The notes beneath the pieces were generated by a model. That model was not told the DNA's origin. It did not search any database and saw only the letters and a list, made by a program, of their open reading frames with translations. From positions 48,978,501 to 49,042,500 of the forward strand of contig NC_077240.1 in NCBI RefSeq assembly GCF_947179165.1: a DNA stretch of 64,000 bases, in the 5' to 3' direction. This document shows positions 55,685 through 64,000 of the stretch, piece after piece; position 1 is the first letter of the stretch; each line of letters starts with the position of its first letter. The position numbers and the translations under genes are program-made. The stretch comes from Solanum dulcamara (lineage: Eukaryota; Streptophyta; Magnoliopsida; Solanales; Solanaceae).

Positions 55685-56032
55685 TTACATATCATACCAT
55701 ACCCAGCCCAGTATGGGTCTCGGTGTTATAATTATATATCACATACCATACTCGGCCCATTAGAGGACTCAGTGTTATCATCATATCATTATATACCGTA
55801 CCTAGCTCTTTAAGGGACTCAGTGTTATAATCATAGCATCATATACCATACCCGGCCCATTAGGGGACTTGGTGTTATAAACATAGCATCATATAACGTA
55901 CCCGGCCTATTAAGGGACTCGGTGTTATAATCATATCATCATATACCATACCCAACCCATTAAGGGACTCGATGCTATAATCATATCATCATATACCGTA
56001 CCCGACCCATTAGGGGACTCGGTGTCATAGTC
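55685..56032 (-). repeat. 51-bp tandem repeat array in H LTR
   Basis: Seven units of about 49-53 bp, each with ATACCRTACCCGGCCC, then RGGGACTCGGTGTTATA and ATCATATCATCAT. Sister LTRs have three to four looser units (4535-4735, 9290-9545, 16180-16340). Confidence 0.9.
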
Positions 56033-58196
56033 ATCATATATAGGTAGATCATTATTTGAGACTCACTAAGGTAATCATACTAAACTATCATTCGTGGATC
56101 AGGATAATAATCATCCCAGGTGCCCTTTGAGTGCCACTAGGGCTATATTAAGTGAAGTCTTAGGAATTATAGACATATTTTAGGGTAATGCCAACCGGCT
56201 TAAGGGAATCATAGACATCTGTCATCACAGAGTCCTTAGGACTAGGAGATCTAAGTCCCACTATTAATCGACAGATAGACGGTTCAGGGAAGGTAGCTCA
56301 ACTACGATGAGAGTTTTCCTGCCAAGGAGTGAATATGAGACGTATAGCGTATTCGGAGCTTAAGAATGGATTTACTCTAGAGCTAGTATCATGTATCATT
56401 TTCTTTAAGACATGTCAAAAGAAAGAAAGGGTAGGCCTCACCTATTTGTCCCTTCCTATCCCAAAGGAGTTTGAGAGACAATAATTCACCTATCGTAGGC
56501 GTCCTAGTATTTAGCAGTGGATAAGAATCAAGAGGTATGCTCGGGGCCTTATGAATAGAATTATCCCCACTTGCATATGCAGATATACATATTGCACTTC
56601 TATCAAGGATATGCCAAGAGAAGGGAAGGATAGCCTTACATACTCATCACTTCCTAACATATGGAAGGCTTGAGAAGGCCTAATTCAATTACTGTAAGAG
56701 TGCTTTCATCAAGAAGTAAATGAGGACCGTGAACTACGCTTGGAATTTATGAGTAGATTTACCCTCAATATCATATCATTCATTACTTAACTTGAAGACA
56801 TGCCAAAAGAAGAAACAAGATAGGCTTTACATACTTATGCCAAAAACATACCAAAAGAAAGCTTCACATACCTTGTCCGAGTTATTCCTTATCCTGTTTG
56901 CCTCGTCGTCCTTTGAACCTATCCAACATAAAAGTAATATGAACATCAACCCTTCTTAACTTTCCAGCATCTTAGGTTACACCTTAGTATTAATGGAATA
57001 TATTTCCTTAGTCGTTTCCTCGACTAGTTCTTTAGTTTGCTAAGGCGTTAACAAAAATTGGACAGCACCTCCCCTATAATGTGCCCTATACAAATTTACG
57101 ATTTGGTCCCTAAGACCTACAACCAACCAACAACAACAACCTGTAGCAATTCACACCAACAATATACAATATAAACTCAAAATGACTCATTCAAAAAGAT
57201 GATATCAAATAGGGCGTCTAGTCTTTATTCTATAACGCCTTTCATTATACGAAATGAGGGTTCGTGTGGCTGCAACCAGCAGCATACACACCACTTTTAG
57301 AATGCATTTAGGCCCTGCAACAATACATTACACCCCTGCAGCAACAACTCACTCAAAACTATCAAAATGTGAATTCTGGACAGCTTACTGTTTTACCTTC
57401 TTGCTTCGTTTCGAAGGGGTAATGTAGGGAACCAGGATTTAAGTCCTTCATGAAAGTTATAGACATGTGTATTAGGGTCGCATAAAATTTTTAATAACCC
57501 CTACATCAATTCTTTACAAAAATATATGCCCAAAACACCAACAGTAGTCCGTGTAAGATTTCCAAAACCAAAATCTGGGCAGTACCTCCTCTATACTTCA
57601 TCACCATTTTTGGAGAACCTAAAAGCAATAATGGATTTTAAAAGTCTACATGAAAGTTATAGAAATATTAAATAACTTTCCAAAGATTATTGAATCACCC
57701 GAAATGAAGCTATACACAATAAGTTATACCAATATTACTAGAAACTGTCCCCTCCAAAAACGGGTTTGTTAACTAGTTTTTAACATTTTCCCTCTTTTTT
57801 CTTTCAACTTTCTCTCAAGTTCCAAGCTGAAGAATTAATTCCTTAGACATCATAAGATACATATATACACCTCCATGGGGTTGAGGAACATCATAGATAA
57901 TTAATTCACAGAGGAAAATTGAAGAACTTACCTTAATTTTTCCAAAACGTGGCTACCTTTCTCCTTTTTCTTCTTCACGTTTTTCCTTCTAAGTTCTTGG
58001 ATGATTTTGGATAAATGACTTGCTTTAAGAGTCATAAAACATAAATACATGGGCTGACTTGGAGGTGACACGTGTCATCCCCTTAGGGTGACACGTGTTA
58101 AGCCATGATTGGCCACCGTATCATGCTGCCAACTAGGGGCTACCATGTGGCAGTGGGGTCCACCCCCCCAAGAAGATGCATCACCTACTTGACCCT

Positions 58197-58217
58197 AAGT
58201 AGGTGCATCACCTACTT
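58197..58217. other. Inverted repeat in H LTR
   Basis: AAGTAGGTG/CACCTACTT around CAT, with a second half-copy just upstream (58176-58190). The same dyad is at 7400-7420. Confidence 0.65.
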
Positions 58218-58596
58218 GCTTGAGGTTCTCCCACGTGTCGCTCCCCCATTGGCTGCCACGTGTCGTCTTTTCCCCTTCCTCGCGGGTTCATAATCTCGTC
58301 TTATTTTAGAAGCCTATGTAATCCATGCTACATAAGCTTGGTATGTCCTTAAGAAACTCAAGTATATACGACTTATAAATTAGTAGCTTACGTAGGTAAA
58401 TCGAGTCCTACGACTCATTACTTGGCCTCCAATTCCTTTCGGATTCTTATGACTCTATTTCCAACCTTCTCTACTATAGGGTATCACATTCTCCCTTCCT
58501 TGGAGTCGTTTGATAGTGTTGTAGCTTATCAGGCTCACATGATAATGTCTAAAGAACTTAAGAGACATTCCGAGCTCGAGAGTGTGGGGTGTAACA

Positions 58597-58631
58597 TCCT
58601 TCCCCCTTTAGAACATTCGTCCTCGAATGTT
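58597..58631 (-). promoter_or_regulatory. Element H polypurine tract and stem-loop
   Basis: On the minus strand the arms AACATTCG/CGAATGTT (58612-58631, perfect 8 bp, four-base loop) are followed by TAAAGGGGGAAGGA and the LTR start TGTTACACC. Confidence 0.88.
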
Positions 58632-59220
58632 GAATAAAACTTCCCTTAAGACTTTATACAAACTGTAGGGAGATTCCCTTCTATTGCAATAACATACATG
58701 TTCATCCAAGTAATTAATATATGAGTTCCAGGAGTGGGGTTTTACCCATAGACATTTGGGAATAGGTACGAATACCTGTGTTTCATGTCCTCTTCAGTTT
58801 CCCAAGTTATTTCTTCATGATTCTTATTCCGCCACGGTATCTTGACAAAAGCTATGTCCTTAGTTCGCACCCCTTTTAATTGGCCGATCCAAGATGGCAA
58901 TAAGTTGCCCCTCGTAGGATAACTCTCTGTTACATAGACCTCCTCCCCGGGAAATATTCTGGGAGGGTCATTGATATACTTGCGGAGCATTGATCTGTGA
59001 GAACTGAATGTATTGCTTCAAATCAGACAGTAGGTCCCACTCATAGGCAGCTCTATCCATCATAACCCATATAAACTTATACTTCCGTAGAGTGTGAGGT
59101 CAGCTTGGACTATAACCTAGATTAATCGCCTTCCATTCCCGAGTCGGGATTCCCATCCCCCGTAACAGGCTATCAAGCCTCTGATGCTCCTCTTCATTTA
59201 AGCCATTACACAACTCCTCT
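58632..59220 (-). pseudogene. pol: Element H integrase, internally deleted, with chromodomain-like end
   Basis: On the minus strand the integrase start near 59200 (EEHQR, then MGIPTREWKAINLG and TLRKYKFIWVMMDR) jumps after about 40 residues straight to the integrase tail SMLRKYINDPPRIFP. It continues through the open stretch 58990-58742, with LPSWIGQLKGVRTKDIAFVK, PWRNKNHEEITWETEEDMK and YSYLFP (chromodomain-like). Most of the catalytic core, including the second Asp and the Glu, is deleted. Confidence 0.8.
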
Positions 59221-60240
59221 TAATTCAACTTGTAACAACTTAGGTATGCTATCTTGCTATTTTACTCAGATGTTCCTTTTAGTTTTATTACCACACATTA
59301 TACTGTAATTCTTACACAAATGTGTGTAGGTACGCAGAGCTATTCAGAAAATGCTTTAGTGTCGCTATACTAGTAGCTACCTCCTTCGGTCGAGGTCAGG
59401 GCTCCGCTATGGCTGAGATCCTTGCTTGGTCACAACACCAACAGCTACATAGCTGAGATGCAACAGGCTGCAGTCACTACTAGTAACAACATTATTGGAG
59501 ATCCTTGCTTGGTTGATTACTTGTGCAGGGTCACAAAGCTTCAAACAAAAGGAGGCAACAACCATGAATGCAGGGGACTCACACCTGCAGCAGCCCCCTT
59601 GCTTCCAAGCTTCTTGGAGCACCTCTTTCATCAAAAATACCAAGGCTGCTGAATACTCCAGTTCCATATACTTCTCCTCCTTTCACCCTCCTTAGCTTAT
59701 TATCAGGTTCTTGATGGGTTACATAGTTCCTTTGGATTTACTTGGTACGACAAGACTAAAAAGAGCAAAGATGAAAAGAATTATCCCATCCCATGCGAGA
59801 TAGAAGTTTCGTATACTTGTTCTTCTTCAATGTAGCTATGTTTGATTCGTAGCATATTTGAATAGGACTAGTGTAGGTTACTTTCTTGTTTTCTCATGGA
59901 AGGGGAGAGTCTCCCTCATTTATGCTTTTTTAGTCGATTTGTACTGGGAGGAGTCCTCTCATAGGTTTACTGCTTTCTAATTATAGTTAACCCTTTTTGT
60001 ATCGGGGATGAGTTAGCCGACCTTAGTAGGTTAGCCGACTTATCAACCAACATAGGATCGGAGGTAAGGTTTTATGTCCCCCTCCTTGTACTTTTACTTT
60101 TGTTATCTATTTTAAGGCTTGGGGGTGCTGCTCAACCCCTGACTGTGCACGAGAGGTGGGAGCCTCGTGTAGGGTCTGTTCCCTTAAAAAAATAAATAGT
60201 GAAAGGTGTAAGTTGTTAGCCAACTAATTTTTTTTTTCAT
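59221..60240. other. Unassigned segment, possible non-LTR element end
   Basis: There are no gypsy motifs. It contains a 16-base direct repeat GAGATCCTTGCTTGGT (about 59417 and 59500). Short frames overlap on both strands at 59407-59667 (one strand Cys-rich, QGGCCRCESPAF-like), and I recognise neither as a protein. The plus strand ends GGCTTGGGGGTGCTGC...GAGCCTCGTGTAGGGTC then CCCTTAAAAAAATAAATAG, an A-rich tail that could be the 3' end of a LINE or SINE-type element or of a captured transcript. The base composition is richer in GC than the flanks. Confidence 0.4.
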
Positions 60241-62695
60241 CTCAATTAAATAGAATAAAAATTCCAATTTAGGACAGGTGACTTCTCAAAATAGTTTTTT
60301 TTAAAATAGCTTCCGAGACATTTCATGTATTACGATAATTTATGCTTCATTCGAATATTCCAACTCCAAAGGGGAAATTTTGTGCTTCATAAAACTTAGA
60401 AATGTACATACCCCAAAGTTTACAAAATAAGCAACCATCCTTAAGTTACAACCCTTAGAAATACATATATATATATACAAATATACAAGCAACCCATAAA
60501 TAATATACACGCCCCAAAATACTACAAAATATAGATGCCTATATACAAATGTGATCTTCATTTAAGCTCCCAAAACTTCATCTCCAATGGCCAACCTCAA
60601 GCCTCTTCTCAGACATTTCCTACGATAGAAATAACTATCGCTAAGCATAAAGCTTAGTGGTGTAAAACTACAAGTTTGAAGCCTTTGGGTTTCCACCATA
60701 TTCTTTTCAAGTCATGAGCCGCACCAATGTACAATAATAATTAAAACAAGGCAACAACTATATCATGAGTATCAAGTTCTAAATGTAAAAGCTTAAGTGT
60801 AAATAATTCATAGAAGTACATTGACAAGATTTAGCACCAAGTTTCGCCCAATATGTACGTCATGCCGTCACACCAACATGATCAAGTATCAAGAAGGACC
60901 GGATCCCTATATCAAGAAAGGTAAAGACCCAATAATCAAGAGAACCAAGAACCATATTAAAAATGGCTTCCAAATACGTACTTAAAATGAACAACTTCCA
61001 TACTTAAGATGAACTAAAAATCCATAATCAAGATGGCAAAGGGTCCAAACCAAGAGGCATGCCAATAGTGACAAAGTCACAGCCACAAAAAGGACAAGGT
61101 CCATAAGAATGTCAAGTGATCGAGCAATCCGTACAAGTGAGCGAGTTAAGCAAGTATCTTGTAAATTTCCCAAGATACCAATATGATAAGAGATATTTCT
61201 AGACAATAGCAACCATACCAAGATAGGCTTTCAATATATTAGTAGGTAACAAGAGTTTATACACAAACCTCAGCCTTTTAGCATACAACAATCCAACACG
61301 ACTTCAAAAGTTCAAACCGTAGGCCATCAAATGTCTCAAGTTCCTCAACTTGCACACGATATAAATATCCTTGAAAATACCATTAAATGACTTATTTAAA
61401 TTTCCAGAATATCCATAATATTGACATAAAACAAGATTTATTATTGCAAATAAGCCTAGAATATTTCGATCTGAATTATGTTACTAAAACAGTAAATTCG
61501 GAAAGTCAAGTACCACAACTTGAATCTAAATTTCGAAACTCAAAACAGCAAAACTGGACTTTATCCCCTTCATGAAACTTTTAAATATACTTCTTAAGTT
61601 TGCAACCCAAAAGAAATAAACTCAAAATTCATTTTGTACAAAAAGATATCATCCAATTACTAACAGCTACTTAAAAATGAGAATCTGGACAGCCACACTT
61701 GTCCGGTTGTATCTAAGTTTGCAACCTGAAAACGGCAAAAATGAACTTTATTCCCTTCACAAAACATTTAGATCTATGTCTTAAGTTTCCAATCCAAAAT
61801 AAGCAACACAAAAGTCATTTTGTACAAAAATATATCATCAACGCACTAACAGCAGTACCATCTCAAAAACGTGTTTGCAAACAAAGTTTAGTCCCCCAAT
61901 TTCGACAACAACAACTTATCAACCACATTATCAATAATCATTCTACATCATAAATTAACTAATTCCACACATTTAATCAAACCAAAACAGCCCCAAATCC
62001 ATAAGTCTCAACAAAGCAAACAACAAGTTTACAACGCTTACTTCCTCCGTTTTAAACGGTTAAATCTCTAAACAAGCTTGTTAACAAGAAAAAGAACATC
62101 AATCTAACCTTAGGTGTGCAGAAAATACGACAACACACTCCTTACTAGCTGATGTTTAGCTCAAAGTGAAGACAACGTAACGTGCAACGCCTTTTTCTTC
62201 ACGAGTTTCAGAATTCGGGACTCAGATTTGGGTCAAAAATGGCTTCTTATCCTAGAAGATCTTTCTTTCTCTCTTTCTCTAAGATGTTCTAGAAACTTAT
62301 GGTCTAAAAATAGAAGAGATAAGCGAACTTATCCTTTAAAAGTCAAAGAAAATGGGCCTGACCCGACTTGGATTCGGGTTGAGCCCAATTTCATCACCCT
62401 GCTTGACCCTTCTGCATTAAAATGTCCATAACATTTTATCCTGATGTTTTCTATAAGCCCACAACCTATGGTTTGAAAGGTATTTTAATTATATACAACT
62501 TTCATTTGATGAGGTTTCCCAAATTTCCAAATTATAATGGGTTTATGACCTCCCTAAGTCTGATCACCCGAAAATGTAGCTAAACAAAAACATTTTTTTC
62601 CCCGTAACAAAATTCGAGTCAGTAGCAGTTGATCATATCATCAAGAAATAACCACTTTAATGCAAAAAATAGCTTAAATAATTAGGGGCGTTACA
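60241..62695 (-). repeat. Element I 3' LTR, left border uncertain
   Basis: On the minus strand it starts TGTAACGCCCCTAATTATT at 62695 next to a polypurine tract. The LTR end (left) cannot be placed; it lies somewhere near 60240-60350. It contains the dyad CTAAGC/GCTTAG at 60641-60657 and repeated blocks about 180 bp apart (near 61560 and 61740: CTTTATYCCCTTCA...AAACTTTT/ACATTT). No protein-like frame. Confidence 0.7.
60641..60657. other. Inverted repeat in element I LTR
   Basis: CTAAGC/GCTTAG around ATAAA. Its distance from the LTR start (about 2.05 kb) is comparable with the place of the double stem-loop in other LTRs. Confidence 0.5.
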
Positions 62696-62731
62696 AATCT
62701 CTCCCCCTTAAGAAATTTCGTCTCGAAATTT
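62696..62731 (-). promoter_or_regulatory. Element I polypurine tract and stem-loop
   Basis: On the minus strand the arms AAATTTCG/CGAAATTT (62713-62731, perfect 8 bp, loop of three) are followed by TTAAGGGGGAGAGATT and the LTR start. Confidence 0.88.
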
Positions 62732-62739
62732 ACCTTATG

Positions 62740-63444
62740 CTAGTCCCGAAACAAATGGGGATATTGAATTCGCATGTCCTCCTCACGCTCCCAAGTTTCT
62801 TCATTGACAGAATGATTTCTCCAAAGGACTTTTACTAAAGGAACTTTCTTGTTTCTAAGCTCTTTTGTCTCATGGGCCAAGATTTGGATAGGTTCCTCAT
62901 TATATGTCACATTTGGACTTATCTCAATCAATTAGACAGGAAGAACATGAGATGGATCTGAGCGATATCTTCTAAGCATAGAAACATGGAAGACATTGTG
63001 GATTCTATCTAACTCCGGTGGAAGAGCTAGTTTATAAGCAACTGGACCAACTCTCTCAAGTACTTCATATGGTCCAATAAATCGAGGATTAAGTTTTCCT
63101 TTTTTGCCAAATATCATAATCTTCTTTCATGGAGAAACCTTTAAAAATACCTTATCTCCCACTTGGTACTCAATTTCACGCCTCTTAAGATCAGCATAAG
63201 ATTTTTGTCTATCTAAAGCAATTTTTAGATGGTCTTTGATGACTTTTACCTTATCTTCAGTTTGTTGCACAATATCAGGATCAATAAGTTTTCGTTCACC
63301 AACTTCACTCCAGCAAAGAGGAGTTCTACACTTTTTCCCATATAAGGCTTCGTAGGGAGGCATGCCAATACTTGATTGGTAGCTATTATTATAAGCAAAT
63401 TCTACCAAGGCTAGGTGTCTGTCCCAACTACCTTCAAATTCCAT
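62740..63444 (-). pseudogene. pol: Element I integrase C-terminal half and chromodomain-like tail
   Basis: On the minus strand three adjacent open stretches in one domain order. 63444-63127: FEGSWDRHLALVEFAYNNSY, PPYEALYGKKCRTPLCWSEV, RQKSYADLKRREIEYQVGDK and VFLKVSP. 63117-62932: KKGKLNPRFIGPYEVLERVG, PPELDRIHNVFHVSMLRRY. 62931-62740: VPLVKVLWRNHSVNEETWER and YPHLFRD, the chromodomain-like end before a stop. Single stops between the stretches (for example near 63120 and 62932) are point changes. Downstream is the stem-loop at 62713-62731. Confidence 0.92.
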
Positions 63445-64000
63445 AATGCAAGCTCAAAGCATATCTTCCAACATTTGAATCACCCTCTCGGATTGGCCGT
63501 CTGTATGAGGGTGGAAAGACGTACTAAAGTTCAACCTAGTGCCCAAAGCATCTTGCAAGCTAGTCCAGAATCTAGATGTAAACCTTGGGTCTCGGTCAGA
63601 TACAATAGAAACAGGAACTCCATGTAGCCTCACAATCTCATTAACATACAATTCTGCTAAATATTCAAGTGAGTAATCCATTTTGATGTCCAAGAAATGA
63701 GCACTTTTGGTTAGCCTATCCACTATAACCCAAATTGCATCATGATTTCTTTGAGTGCGTGGAAGCCCAGAAACAAAGTCCATGGTTATCCTTTCCCATT
63801 TCCACTCAGGTATCGATAAGGATTGTAGTAAGCCTGTTGGGACTTGATGCTCGGCCTTTATCTATTGACAAGCTAAGCATTTAGAAATATATTCTGCAAT
63901 GTCCTTCTTCATACCATTCCACCAGTAATGTTCTTTGATGGTTTGATACATTTTGGTACCTCTAGGATGCATTGCATATAGTGAAGTATGTGCTTAATTC
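63445..64000 (-). pseudogene. pol: Element I integrase zinc finger and catalytic core
   Basis: Minus strand. The open stretch 63783-63454 is the core: [20 protein letters not shown] (Asp 1), [21 protein letters not shown] (Asp 2), [20 protein letters not shown] (Glu). All three catalytic acidic residues are present. Upstream, 64000-63790 encodes the zinc-finger part, with a stop near 63860 in the CQ-K region. A stop near 63450 separates it from the C-terminal half. It is the best preserved integrase core here. Confidence 0.9.

Larger units (their letters stand above)
54930..58596 (-). repeat. Element H 3' LTR (family A, 3667 bp)
   Basis: On the plus strand it starts TGTCACGACCCAACCCC and ends GGGGTGTAACA. 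It is the longest family A LTR; the extra length includes seven copies of the 51-bp repeat. Alignment with the solo LTRs is clear at both ends. The double stem-loop lies inverted at 55408-55447 and the AAGTAGGTG dyad at 58197-58217. Confidence 0.9.
54930..59220 (-). mobile_element. Element H: Ty3/gypsy retrotransposon fragment, minus strand
   Basis: A family A 3' LTR (54930-58596) plus stem-loop, polypurine tract and a collapsed integrase (58632-59220). The 5' part is missing; sequence beyond about 59220 is unrelated. Confidence 0.85.
60241..64000 (-). mobile_element. Element I: Ty3/gypsy retrotransposon, 5' part outside window
   Basis: 3' LTR, polypurine tract, stem-loop and the 3' half of pol on the minus strand, running off the right edge. 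It is the least decayed pol of the window: integrase from 63783 to 62740 has only a few stops. Confidence 0.88.

Noticed and set aside
55685..56032. CRISPR-like regular repeats
   Set aside because: The units are directly adjacent without unique spacers and lie in a plant LTR, so this is a tandem repeat.
59407..59695. Possible small Cys-rich gene on either strand
   Set aside because: Frames overlap on opposite strands, there is no supporting promoter, intron or signal peptide, and neither protein is recognised; kept only as an unassigned segment.

Overview
This window is repeat-dense plant nuclear DNA made almost entirely of Ty3/gypsy LTR retrotransposons. I found no host gene, tRNA, rRNA or CRISPR array that I can support. 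The long LTRs (about 2.2-3.7 kb), tRNA-iMet-like primer sites, and a pol order ending in integrase plus a chromodomain-like tail point to the Tekay/Del group of chromoviruses in a eudicot. I infer a solanaceous genome such as pepper, potato or tomato from the general look of these families; no gene confirms that. Every coding region is broken by stops and frameshifts, so this is ageing pericentromere-like or intergenic sequence.

Layout. 1-5497: 3' part of element A (+), with its 3' LTR. 5498-20219: element B (-), whose two LTRs bracket a decayed gag-pol cut by two solo LTRs of A's family (7051-10202 and 14337-17148), each flanked by a perfect 5-bp target duplication. 20220-21718: AT-rich, unassigned. 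21719-~32985: element D (+), with 5' LTR, gag, protease, RT/RNase H, integrase and chromodomain; its pol holds a solo LTR (27156-29473) and a roughly 540-bp tandem multiplication. ~32986-46782: element E (+), entering at the RNase H tail. Its integrase is split by a solo LTR (33763-44335), which is split by a gag-only Tat/Athila-like element (36260-44255, -), which is split by another solo LTR (37842-40098, -).

46783-52044: element G (+), inserted in E's 3' LTR. G is cut by an LTR (52045-54488, +), that by an inverted LTR (54489-54929, -), and that by element H (54930-~59220, -). None of the right-hand halves of this chain returns in the window. ~59221-60240: an unassigned segment with an A-rich end. 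~60241-64000: element I (-), LTR plus the 3' half of pol, running off the right edge.

The genes do not work together as a pathway; each gag/pol remnant once served its own element. The most interesting content is in the non-coding parts: (1) two adjacent stem-loops near the downstream end of most LTRs, where the second stem differs in sequence between families yet keeps pairing; (2) a stem-loop beside the polypurine tract that also covaries between families; (3) the same degenerate palindromic word array in LTRs of two unrelated lineages; (4) a deep insertion order that can be read from target-site duplications.
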